A stretch of 64,000 nt of DNA from Allodiplogaster sudhausi (Eukaryota > Nematoda > Chromadorea > Rhabditida > Diplogasteridae). Positions 51,199 through 63,764 of the stretch are shown in pieces; position 1 is the first letter of the stretch; the number at the start of each line of letters is the position of its first letter. Location: the NCBI GenBank assembly GCA_945643635.1, contig CALZFC010000192.1:1-64000 (forward strand), written 5' to 3'. A program made the position numbers and the translations under genes. The notes beneath the pieces are model-generated. The model searched no databases. It worked only from the letters and a program-made list of their open reading frames with translations, and had not been told where the DNA came from.

Positions 51199-53024
51199 AA
51201 GTAGAATATGCCTGTAATACTTTGTATTCATGTCCTCAAGTATTTAAGAAATCGACTTTTGGAGGTTGATGTAACAATGACCACCTATTCATCGAAGCAG
51301 AGATATATTAACACATGATGAAACCGCTAGATTTATGGGGTAAAGTTAGTCAAATTTTACGTAGAATACGCCTATAATACTTAGAATCGGTGTCCTCAAG
51401 TATTTAAAGAACTTGGCCGACTTGGCCGAAGATTTATTCAACTCGGCCGACTTGGCCGATGCTACTAGGTTCGGGGACCTCAATCTTCATGAATACTGGG
51501 GCTATCTTCCAGATTTGTGGGGTAAACTTAGCCAATTTTAAGTAGAATATGCCTGTAATACTTTGTATTCATGTCCTCAAGTATTTTAAGAAATCGACTT
51601 TTGGAGGTTGATGTAACAATGACCACCTATTCATCGAAGCAGAGATATATTAACACATGATGAAACCGCTAGATTTATGGGGTAAAGTTAGTCAAATTTT
51701 ACGTAGAATACGCCTATAATACTTAGAATCGGTGTCCTCAAGTATTTAAAGAACTTGGCCGACTTGGCCGAAGATTTATTCAACTCGGCCGACTTGGCCG
51801 ATGCTACTAGGTTCGGGGACCTCAATCTTCATGAATACTGGGGCTATCTTCCAGATTTGTGGGGTAAACTTAGTCAAATTTTAAGTAGAATATGCCTGTA
51901 ATACTTTGTATTCATGTCCTCAAGTATTTTAAGAAATCGACTTTTGGAGGTTGATGTAACAATGACCACCTATTCATCGAAGCAGAGATATATTAACACA
52001 TGATGAAACCGCTAGATTTATGGGGTAAAGTTAGTCAAATTTTACGTAGAATACGCCTATAATACTTAGAATCGGTGTCCTCAAGTATTTAAAGAACTTG
52101 GCCGACTTGGCCGAAGATTTATTCAACTCGGCCGACTTGGCCGATGCTACTAGGTTCGGGGACCTCAATCTTCATGAATACTGGGGCTATCTTCCAGATT
52201 TGTGGGTAAACTTAGCCAATTTTAAGTAGAATATGCCTGTAATACTTTGTATTCATGTCCTCAAGTATTTAAAGAAATCGACTTTTGGAGGTTGATGTAA
52301 CAATGACCACCTATTCATCGAAGCAGAGATATATTAACACATGATGAAACCGCTAGATTTATGGGGTAAAGTTAGTCAAATTTTACGTAGAATACGCCTA
52401 TAATACTTAGAATCGGTGTCCTCAAGTATTTAAAGAACTTGGCCGACTTGGCCGAAGATTTATTCAACTCGGCCGACTTGGCCGATGCTACTAGGTTCGG
52501 GGACCTCAATCTTCATGAATACTGGGGCTATCTTCCAGATTTGTGGGGTAAACTTAGCCAAATTTTAAGTAGAATATGCCTGTAATACTTTGTATTCATG
52601 TCCTCAAGTATTTAAGAAATCGACTTTTGGAGGTTGATGTAACAATGACCACCTATTCATCGAAGCAGAGATATATTAACACATGATGAAACCGCTAGAT
52701 TTATGGGGTAAAGTTAGTCAAATTTTACGTAGAATACGCCTATAATACTTAGAATCGGTGTCCTCAAGTATTTAAAGAACTTGGCCGACTTGGCCGAAGA
52801 TTTATTCAACTCGGCCGACTTGGCCGATGCTACTAGGTTCGGGGACCTCAATCTTCATGAATACTGGGGCTATCTTCCAGATTTGTGGGGTAAACTTAGC
52901 CAAATTTTAAGTAGAATATGCCTGTAATACTTTGTATTCATGTCCTCAAGTATTTTAAGAAATCGACTTTTGGAGGTTGATGTAACAATGACCACCTATT
53001 CATCGAAGCAGAGATATATTAACA

Positions 53025-53677
53025 CATGATGAAACCGCTAGATTTATGGGGTAAAGTTAGTCAAATTTTACGTAGAATACGCCTATAATACTTAGAATCG
53101 GTGTCCTCAAGTATTTAAAGAACTTGGCCGACTTGGCCGAAGATTTATTCAACTCGGCCGACTTGGCCGATGCTACTAGTTTCGGGGACCTCAATCTTCA
53201 TGAATACTGGGGCTATCTTCCAGATTTGTGGGGTCAAGTAGAATATGCCTGTAATACTTTGTATTCATGTCCTCAAGTATTTAAGAAATCGACTTTTGGA
53301 GGTTGATGTAACAATGACCACCTATTCATCGAAGCAGAGATATATTAACACATGATGAAACCGCTAGATTTATGGGGTAAAGTTAGTCAAATTTTACGTA
53401 GAATACGCCTATAATACTTAGAATCGGTGTCCTCAAGTATTTAAAGAACTTGGCCGACTTGGCCGAAGATTTATTCAACTCGGCCGACTTGGCCGATGCT
53501 ACTAGGTTCGGGGACCTCAATCTTCATGAATACTGGGGCTATCTTCCAGATTTGTGGGGTCAAGTAGAATATGCCTGTAATACTTTGTATTCATGTCCTC
53601 AAGTATTTTAAGAAATCGACTTTTGGAGGTTGATGTAACAATGACCACCTATTCATCGAAGCAGAGATATATTAACA
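53025..53677 (+). repeat. Two adjacent units with the deletion junction
   Basis: Junctions at 53,235 and 53,561 lie in consecutive units of 326 (TTTAAG) and 327 (TTTTAAG) bases. This is the only place where the shortened form is directly tandem. The first also carries the G-to-T change at 53,180 (ACTAGTTTCGGGG). The pair breaks the four-unit spacing seen to the left, as expected from an unequal exchange that removed the units between two deletion-bearing copies. Confidence 0.75.
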
Positions 53678-55939
53678 CATGATGAAACCGCTAGATTTAT
53701 GGGGTAAAGTTAGTCAAATTTTACGTAGAATACGCCTATAATACTTAGAATCGGTGTCCTCAAGTATTTAAAGAACTTGGCCGACTTGGCCGAAGATTTA
53801 TTCAACTCGGCCGACTTGGCCGATGCTACTAGGTTCGGGGACCTCAATCTTCATGAATACTGGGGCTATCTTCCAGATTTGTGGGGTAAACTTAGCCAAT
53901 TTTAAGTAGAATATGCCTGTAATACTTTGTATTCATGTCCTCAAGTATTTTAAGAAATCGACTTTTGGAGGTTGATGTAACAATGACCACCTATTCATCG
54001 AAGCAGAGATATATTAACACATGATGAAACCGCTAGATTTATGGGGTAAAGTTAGTCAAATTTTACGTAGAATACGCCTATAATACTTAGAATCGGTGTC
54101 CTCAAGTATTTAAAGAACTTGGCCGACTTGGCCGAAGATTTATTCAACTCGGCCGACTTGGCCGATGCTACTAGGTTCGGGGACCTCAATCTTCATGAAT
54201 ACTGGGGCTATCTTCCAGATTTGTGGGGTAAACTTAGCCAATTTTAAGTAGAATATGCCTGTAATACTTTGTATTCATGTCCTCAAGTATTTTAAGAAAT
54301 CGACTTTTGGAGGTTGATGTAACAATGACCACCTATTCATCGAAGCAGAGATATATTAACACATGATGAAACCGCTAGATTTATGGGGTAAAGTTAGTCA
54401 AATTTTACGTAGAATACGCCTATAATACTTAGAATCGGTGTCCTCAAGTATTTAAAGAACTTGGCCGACTTGGCCGAAGATTTATTCAACTCGGCCGACT
54501 TGGCCGATGCTACTAGGTTCGGGGACCTCAATCTTCATGAATACTGGGGCTATCTTCCAGATTTGTGGGGTAAACTTAGCCAAATTTTAAGTAGAATATG
54601 CCTGTAATACTTTGTATTCATGTCCTCAAGTATTTTAAGAAATCGACTTTTGGAGGTTGATGTAACAATGACCACCTATTCATCGAAGCAGAGATATATT
54701 AACACATGATGAAACCGCTAGATTTATGGGGTAAAGTTAGTCAAATTTTACGTAGAATACGCCTATAATACTTAGAATCGGTGTCCTCAAGTATTTAAAG
54801 AACTTGGCCGACTTGGCCGAAGATTTATTCAACTCGGCCGACTTGGCCGATGCTACTAGGTTCGGGGACCTCAATCTTCATGAATACTGGGGCTATCTTC
54901 CAGATTTGTGGGGTAAACTTAGCCAATTTTAAGTAGAATATGCCTGTAATACTTTGTATTCATGTCCTCAAGTATTTAAGAAATCGACTTTTGGAGGTTG
55001 ATGTAACAATGACCACCTATTCATCGAAGCAGAGATATATTAACACATGATGAAACCGCTAGATTTATGGGGTAAAGTTAGTCAAATTTTACGTAGAATA
55101 CGCCTATAATACTTAGAATCGGTGTCCTCAAGTATTTAAAGAACTTGGCCGACTTGGCCGAAGATTTATTCAACTCGGCCGACTTGGCCGATGCTACTAG
55201 GTTCGGGGACCTCAATCTTCATGAATACTGGGGCTATCTTCCAGATTTGTGGGGTAAACTTAGCCAAATTTAAGTAGAATATGCCTGTAATACTTTGTAT
55301 TCATGTCCTCAAGTATTTAAAGAAATCGACTTTTGGAGGTTGATGTAACAATGACCACCTATTCATCGAAGCAGAGATATATTAACACATGATGAAACCG
55401 CTAGATTTATGGGGTAAAGTTAGTCAAATTTTACGTAGAATACGCCTATAATACTTAGAATCGGTGTCCTCAAGTATTTAAAGAACTTGGCCGACTTGGC
55501 CGAAGATTTATTCAACTCGGCCGACTTGGCCGATGCTACTAGGTTCGGGGACCTCAATCTTCATGAATACTGGGGCTATCTTCCAGATTTGTGGGGTAAA
55601 CTTAGTCAAATTTTAAGTAGAATATGCCTGTAATACTTTGTATTCATGTCCTCAAGTATTTAAGAAATCGACTTTTGGAGGTTGATGTAACAATGACCAC
55701 CTATTCATCGAAGCAGAGATATATTAACACATGATGAAACCGCTAGATTTATGGGGTAAAGTTAGTCAAATTTTACGTAGAATACGCCTATAATACTTAG
55801 AATCGGTGTCCTCAAGTATTTAAAGAACTTGGCCGACTTGGCCGAAGATTTATTCAACTCGGCCGACTTGGCCGATGCTACTAGGTTCGGGGACCTCAAT
55901 CTTCATGAATACTGGGGCTATCTTCCAGATTTGTGGGGT

Positions 55940-55940
55940 C
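55940..55940 (+). other. GGGGTCAAGTAG deletion junction
   Basis: 327-base unit with the TTTTAAG allele, seven units after the tandem pair at 53,235 and 53,561. Confidence 0.8.
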
Positions 55941-58322
55941 AAGTAGAATATGCCTGTAATACTTTGTATTCATGTCCTCAAGTATTTTAAGAAATCGACT
56001 TTTGGAGGTTGATGTAACAATGACCACCTATTCATCGAAGCAGAGATATATTAACACATGATGAAACCGCTAGATTTATGGGGTAAAGTTAGTCAAATTT
56101 TACGTAGAATACGCCTATAATACTTAGAATCGGTGTCCTCAAGTATTTAAAGAACTTGGCCGACTTGGCCGAAGATTTATTCAACTCGGCCGACTTGGCC
56201 GATGCTACTAGGTTCGGGGACCTCAATCTTCATGAATACTGGGGCTATCTTCCAGATTTGTGGGGTAAACTTAGCCAATTTTAAGTAGAATATGCCTGTA
56301 ATACTTTGTATTCATGTCCTCAAGTATTTTAAGAAATCGACTTTTGGAGGTTGATGTAACAATGACCACCTATTCATCGAAGCAGAGATATATTAACACA
56401 TGATGAAACCGCTAGATTTATGGGGTAAAGTTAGTCAAATTTTACGTAGAATACGCCTATAATACTTAGAATCGGTGTCCTCAAGTATTTAAAGAACTTG
56501 GCCGACTTGGCCGAAGATTTATTCAACTCGGCCGACTTGGCCGATGCTACTAGGTTCGGGGACCTCAATCTTCATGAATACTGGGGCTATCTTCCAGATT
56601 TGTGGGGTAAACTTAGTCAAATTTTAAGTAGAATATGCCTGTAATACTTTGTATTCATGTCCTCAAGTATTTAAGAAATCGACTTTTGGAGGTTGATGTA
56701 ACAATGACCACCTATTCATCGAAGCAGAGATATATTAACACATGATGAAACCGCTAGATTTATGGGGTAAAGTTAGTCAAATTTTACGTAGAATACGCCT
56801 ATAATACTTAGAATCGGTGTCCTCAAGTATTTAAAGAACTTGGCCGACTTGGCCGAAGATTTATTCAACTCGGCCGACTTGGCCGATGCTACTAGGTTCG
56901 GGGACCTCAATCTTCATGAATACTGGGGCTATCTTCCAGATTTGTGGGGTAAACTTAGTCAAATTTTAAGTAGAATATGCCTGTAATACTTTGTATTCAT
57001 GTCCTCAAGTATTTTAAGAAATCGACTTTTGGAGGTTGATGTAACAATGACCACCTATTCATCGAAGCAGAGATATATTAACACATGATGAAACCGCTAG
57101 ATTTATGGGGTAAAGTTAGTCAAATTTTACGTAGAATACGCCTATAATACTTAGAATCGGTGTCCTCAAGTATTTAAAGAACTTGGCCGACTTGGCCGAA
57201 GATTTATTCAACTCGGCCGACTTGGCCGATGCTACTAGGTTCGGGGACCTCAATCTTCATGAATACTGGGGCTATCTTCCAGATTTGTGGGGTAAACTTA
57301 GTCAAATTTTAAGTAGAATATGCCTGTAATACTTTGTATTCATGTCCTCAAGTATTTAAAGAAATCGACTTTTGGAGGTTGATGTAACAATGACCACCTA
57401 TTCATCGAAGCAGAGATATATTAACACATGATGAAACCGCTAGATTTATGGGGTAAAGTTAGTCAAATTTTACGTAGAAATACGCCTATAATACTTAGAA
57501 TCGGTGTCCTCAAGTATTTAAAGAACTTGGCCGACTTGGCCGAAGATTTATTCAACTCGGCCGACTTGGCCGATGCTACTAGGTTCGGGGACCTCAATCT
57601 TCATGAATACTGGGGCTATCTTCCAGATTTGTGGGGTAAACTTAGCAAATTTTAAGTAGAATATGCCTGTAATACTTTGTATTCATGTCCTCAAGTATTT
57701 TAAGAAATCGACTTTTGGAGGTTGATGTAACAATGACCACCTATTCATCGAAGCAGAGATATATTAACACATGATGAAACCGCTAGATTTATGGGGTAAA
57801 GTTAGTCAAATTTTACGTAGAATACGCCTATAATACTTAGAATCGGTGTCCTCAAGTATTTAAAGAACTTGGCCGACTTGGCCGAAGATTTATTCAACTC
57901 GGCCGACTTGGCCGATGCTACTAGGTTCGGGGACCTCAATCTTCATGAATACTGGGGCTATCTTCCAGATTTGTGGGGTAAACTTAGCCAAATTTTAAGT
58001 AGAATATGCCTGTAATACTTTGTATTCATGTCCTCAAGTATTTTAAGAAATCGACTTTTGGAGGTTGATGTAACAATGACCACCTATTCATCGAAGCAGA
58101 GATATATTAACACATGATGAAACCGCTAGATTTATGGGGTAAAGTTAGTCAAATTTTACGTAGAATACGCCTATAATACTTAGAATCGGTGTCCTCAAGT
58201 ATTTAAAGAACTTGGCCGACTTGGCCGAAGATTTATTCAACTCGGCCGACTTGGCCGATGCTACTAGGTTCGGGGACCTCAATCTTCATGAATACTGGGG
58301 CTATCTTCCAGATTTGTGGGGT

Positions 58323-58323
58323 C
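58323..58323 (+). other. GGGGTCAAGTAG deletion junction
   Basis: 326-base unit with TTTAAG, seven units after the junction at 55,940. The next unit carries the ACTAGTTTCGGGG change at 58,594. Confidence 0.8.
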
Positions 58324-60485
58324 AAGTAGAATATGCCTGTAATACTTTGTATTCATGTCCTCAAGTATTTAAGAAATCGACTTTTGGAGGTTGATGTAAC
58401 AATGACCACCTATTCATCGAAGCAGAGATATATTAACACATGATGAAACCGCTAGATTTATGGGGTAAAGTTAGTCAAATTTTACGTAGAATACGCCTAT
58501 AATACTTAGAATCGGTGTCCTCAAGTATTTAAAGAACTTGGCCGACTTGGCCGAAGATTTATTCAACTCGGCCGACTTGGCCGATGCTACTAGTTTCGGG
58601 GACCTCAATCTTCATGAATACTGGGGCTATCTTCCAGATTTGTGGGGTAAACTTAGCCAATTTTAAGTAGAATATGCCTGTAATACTTTGTATTCATGTC
58701 CTCAAGTATTTTAAGAAATCGACTTTTGGAGGTTGATGTAACAATGACCACCTATTCATCGAAGCAGAGATAATTAACACATGATGAAACCGCTAGATTT
58801 ATGGGGTAAAGTTAGTCAAATTTTACGTAGAATACGCCTATAATACTTAGAATCGGTGTCCTCAAGTATTTAAAGAACTTGGCCGACTTGGCCGAAGATT
58901 TATTCAACTCGGCCGACTTGGCCGATGCTACTAGGTTCGGGGACCTCAATCTTCATGAATACTGGGGCTATCTTCCAGATTTGTGGGGTAAACTTAGCCA
59001 ATTTTAAGTAGAATATGCCTGTAATACTTTGTATTCATGTCCTCAAGTATTTTAAGAAATCGACTTTTGGAGGTTGATGTAACAATGACCACCTATTCAT
59101 CGAACAGGGATATATTAACACATGATGAAACCGCTAGATTTATGGGGTAAAGTTAGTCAAATTTTACGTAGAATACGCCTATAATACTTAGAATCGGTGT
59201 CCTCAAGTATTTAAAGAACTTGGCCGACTTGGCCGAAGATTTATTCAACTCGGCCGACTTGGCCGATGCTACTAGTTCGGGGACCTCAATCTTCATGAAT
59301 ACTGGGGCTATCTTCCAGATTTGTGGGGTAAACTTAGCAAATTTTAAGTAGAATATGCCTGTAATACTTTGTATTCATGTCCTCAAGTATTTAAGAAATC
59401 GACTTTTGGAGGTTGATGTAACAATGACCACCTATTCATCGAAGCAGAGATATTTAACACATGATGAAACCGCTAGATTTATGGGGTAAAGTTAGTCAAA
59501 TTTTACGTAGAATACGCCTATAATACTTAGAATCGGTGTCCTCAAGTATTTAAAGAACTTGGCCGACTTGGCCGAAGATTTATTCAACTCGGCCGACTTG
59601 GCCGATGCTACTAGGTTCGGGGACCTCAATCTTCATGAATACTGGGGCTATCTTCCAGATTTGTGGGGTAAACTTAGTCAAATTTTAAGTAGAATATGCC
59701 TGTAATACTTTGTATTCATGTCCTCAAGTATTTTAAGAAATCGACTTTTGGAGGTTGATGTAACAATGACCACCATTCATCGAAGCAGAGATATATTAAC
59801 ACATGATGAAACCGCTAGATTTATGGGGTAAAGTTAGTCAAATTTTACGTAGAATACGCCTATAATACTTAGAATCGGTGTCCTCAAGTATTTAAAGAAC
59901 TTGGCCGACTTGGCCGAAGATTTATTCATCTCGGCCGACTTGGCCGATGCTACTAGGTTCGGGGACCTCAATCTTCATGAATACTGGGGCTATCTTCCAG
60001 ATTTGTGGGGTAAACTTAGTCAAATTTTAAGTAGAATATGCCTGTAATACTTTGTATTCATGTCCTCAAGTATTTAAAGAAATCGACTTTTGGAGGTTGA
60101 TGTAACAATGACCACCTATTCATCGAAGCAGAGATATATTAACACATGATGAAAAGCTAGATTTATGGGGTAAAGTTAGTCAAATTTTACGTAGAATACG
60201 CCTATAATACTTAGAATCGGTGTCCTCAAGTATTTAAAGAACTTGGCCGACTTGGCCGAAGATTTATTCAACTCGGCCGACTTGGCCGATGCTACTAGGT
60301 TCGGGGACCTCAATCTTCATGAATACTGGGGCTATCTTCCAGATTTGTGGGGTAAACTTAGTCAAATTTTAAGTAGAATATGCCTGTAATACTTTGTATT
60401 CATGTCCTCAAGTATTTTAAGAAATCGACTTTTGGAGGTTGATGTAACAATGACCACCTATTCATCGAAGCAGAGATATATAACA

Positions 60486-60818
60486 CATGATGAAACGCTA
60501 GATTTATGGGGTAAAGTTAGTCAAATTTTACGTAGAATACGCCTATAATACTTAGAATCGGTGTCCTCAAGTATTTAAAGAACTTGGCCGACTTGGCCGA
60601 AGATTATTCAACTCGGCCGACTTGGCCGATGCTACTAGGTTCGGGGACCTCAATCTTCATGAATACTGGGGCTATCTTCCAGATTTGTGGGGTAAACTTA
60701 GTCAAATAAGTAGGCCTGTAATACTTGTATTCATGTCCTCAAGTATTTTAAAGAAATCGACTTTTGGAGGTTGATGTAACAATGACCACCTATTCATCGA
60801 AGCAGAGATATATTAACA
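60486..60818 (+). repeat. 333-base unit with several deletions
   Basis: This copy reads GAAACGCTAG at its start, AGATTATTC in the GGCC cluster spacer and GTCAAATAAGTAGGCCTGTA at half B site 1 (part of TTTTAAGTAGAATATGCC lost), then ACTTGTATTC and a TATTTTAAAG box with one extra base. It is the most damaged unit in the window other than the 426-base one. Confidence 0.75.
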
Positions 60819-63763
60819 CATGATGAAACCGCTAGATTTATGGGGTAAAGTTAGTCAAATTTTACGTAGAATACGCCTATAATACTTAGAATCGGTGTCC
60901 TCAAGTATTTAAAGAACTTGGCGACTTGGCCGAAGATTTATTCAACTCGGCCGACTTGGCCGATGCTACTAGGTTCGGGGACCTCAATCTTCATGAATAC
61001 TGGGGCTATCTTCCAGATTTGTGGGGTAAACTTAGCCAATTTTAAGTAGAATATGCCTGTAATACTTTGTATTCATGTCCTCAAGTATTTAAAGAAATCG
61101 ACTTTTGGAGGTTGATGTAACAATGACCACCTATTCATCGAAGCAGAGATATATTAACACATGATGAAACCGCTAGATTTATGGGGTAAAGTTAGTCAAA
61201 TTTTACGTAGAATACGCCTATAATACTTAGAATCGGTGTCCTCAAGTATTTAAAGAACTTGGCCGACTTGGCCGAAGATTATTCAACTCGGCCGACTGGC
61301 CGATGCTACTAGGTTCGGGGACCTCAATCTTCATGAATACTGGGGCTATCTTCCAGATTTGTGGGGTAAACTTAGCAAATTTTAAGTAGAATATGCCTGT
61401 AATACTTTGTATTCATGTCCTCAAGTATTTAAAGAAATCGACTTTTGGAGGTTGATGTAACAATGACCACCTATTCATCGAAGCAGAGATATATTAACAC
61501 ATGATGAAACCGCTAGATTTATGGGGTAAAGTTAGTCAAATTTATTACGTAGAATACGCCTATAATACTTAGAATCGGTGTCCTCAAGTATTTAAAGAAC
61601 TTGGCCGACTTGGCCGAAGATTTATTCAACTCGGCCGACTTGGCCGATGCTACTAGGTTCGGGGACCTCAATCTTCATGAATACTGGGCTATCTTCCAGA
61701 TTTGTGGGGTAAACTTAGCAAATTTTAAGTAGAATATGCCTGTAATACTTTGTATTCATGTCCTCAAGTATTTAAGAAATCGACTTTTGGAGGTTGATGT
61801 AACAATGACCACCTATTCATCGAAGCAGAGATATATTAACACATGATGAAACCGCTAGATTTATGGGGTAAAGTTAGTCAAATTTTACGTAGAATACGCC
61901 TATAATACTTAGAATCGGTGTCCTCAAGTATTTAAAGAACTTGGCCGACTTGGCCGAAGATTTATTCAACTCGGCCGACTTGGCCGATGCTACTAGGTTC
62001 GGGGACCTCAATCTTCATGAATACTGGGGCTATCTTCCAGATTTGTGGGGTAAACTTAGTCAAATTTTAAGTAGAATATGCCTGTAATACTTTGTATTCA
62101 TGTCCTCAAGTATTTAAAGAAATCGACTTTTGGAGGTTGATGTAACAATGACCACCTATTCATCGAAGCAGAGATATATTAACACATGATGAAACCGCTA
62201 GATTTATGGGGTAAAGTTAGTCAAAATTTTACGTAGAATACGCCTATAATACTTAGAATCGGTGTCCTCAAGTATTTAAAGAACTTGGCCGACTTGGCCG
62301 AAGATTTATTCAACTCGGCCGACTTGGCCGATGCTACTAGGTTCGGGGACCTCAATCTTCATGAATACTGGGGCTATCTTCCAGATTTGTGGGGTAAACT
62401 TAGTAATTTTAAGTAGAATATGCCTGTAATACTTTGTATTCATGTCCTCAAGTATTTAAAGAAATCGACTTTTGGAGGTTGATGTAACAATGACCACCTA
62501 TTCATCGAAGCAGAGATATATTAACACATGATGAAACCGCTAGATTTATGGGGTAAAGTTAGTCAAATTTTACGTAGAATACGCCTATAATACTTAGAAT
62601 CGGTGTCCTCAAGTATTTAAAGAACTTGGCCGACTTGGCCGAAGATTTATTCAACTCGGCCGACTTGGCCGATGCTACTAGGTTCGGGGACCTCAATCTT
62701 CATGAATACTGGGGCTATCTTCCAGATTTGTGGGGTAAACTTAGCCAATTTTAAGTAGAATATGCCTGTAATACTTTGTATTCATGTCCTCAAGTATTTT
62801 AAGAAATCGACTTTTGGAGGTTGATGTAACAATGACCACCTATTCATCGAAGCAGAGATATATTAACACATGATGAAACCGCTAGATTTATGGGGTAAAG
62901 TTAGTCAAATTTACGTAGAATACGCCTATAATACTTAGAATCGGTGTCCTCAAGTATTTAAAGAACTTGGCCGACTTGGCCGAAGATTTATTCAACTCGG
63001 CCGACTTGGCCGATGCTACTAGGTTCGGGGACCTCAATCTTCATGAATACTGGGGCTATCTTCCAGATTTGTGGGGTAAACTTAGTCAAATTTTAAGTAG
63101 AATATGCCTGTAATACTTTGTATTCATGTCCTCAAGTATTTAAAGAAATCGACTTTTGGAGGTTGATGTAACAATGACCACCTATTCATCGAAGCAGAGA
63201 TATATTAACACATGATGAAACCGCTAGATTTATGGGGTAAAGTTAGTCAAATTTTACGTAGAATACGCCTATAATACTTAGAATCGGTGTCCTCAAGTAT
63301 TTAAAGAACTTGGCCGACTTGGCCGAAGATTTATTCAACTCGGCCGACTTGGCCGATGCTACTAGGTTCGGGGACCTCAATCTTCATGAATACTGGGGCT
63401 ATCTTCCAGATTTGGTGGGGTAAACTTAGCCAAATTTTAAGTAGAATATGCCTGTAATACTTTGTATTCATGTCCTCAAGTATTTTAAGAAATCGACTTT
63501 TGGAGGTTGATGTAACAATGACCACCTATTCATCGAAGCAGAGATATATTAACACATGATGAAACCGCTAGATTTATGGGGTAAAGTTAGTCAAATTTTA
63601 CGTAGAATACGCCTATAATACTTAGAATCGGTGTCCTCAAGTATTTAAAGAACTTGGCCGACTTGGCCGAAGATTTATTCAACTCGGCCGACTTGGCCGA
63701 TGCTACTAGGTCGGGGACCTCAATCTTCATGAATACTGGGGCTATCTTCAGAGATTTGGGGCT

Positions 63764-63764
63764 C
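63764..63764 (+). other. Degraded copy of the deletion junction
   Basis: The last full unit (326 bases) reads CTTCAGAGATTTGGGGCTCAAGTAG where other shortened units read CTTCCAGATTTGTGGGGTCAAGTAG. It is recognisably the same CAAGTAG junction with several extra changes nearby. Confidence 0.6.

Larger units (their letters stand above)
42133..58439 (+). repeat. Variant-rich zone: half B site 1 alleles
   Basis: Units 124 to 171. Variation is concentrated at half B site 1, with alleles AGCC, AGTC, AGCAAATTTT, AGCCAATTTT (two bases short) and the 16-base-shorter GGGGTCAAGTAG junction. Other parts of the unit stay uniform apart from the box alleles, a G-to-T change at 48,759 and 53,180, and an extra A near 57,479 (GTAGAAATACGCC). 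Unit lengths are 326-343. The AGCCAATT form clusters at about 51,530-56,280. There is no gene; the short open frames here exist only where a deletion happens to shift the frame between half A and half B. Confidence 0.8.

Noticed and set aside
57428..57655. 75-codon open frame starting at ATGATGAAACCG
   Set aside because: It is open only because of one extra A near 57,479 (GTAGAAATACGCC), absent from neighbouring units. It is a chance product of an indel in satellite DNA.
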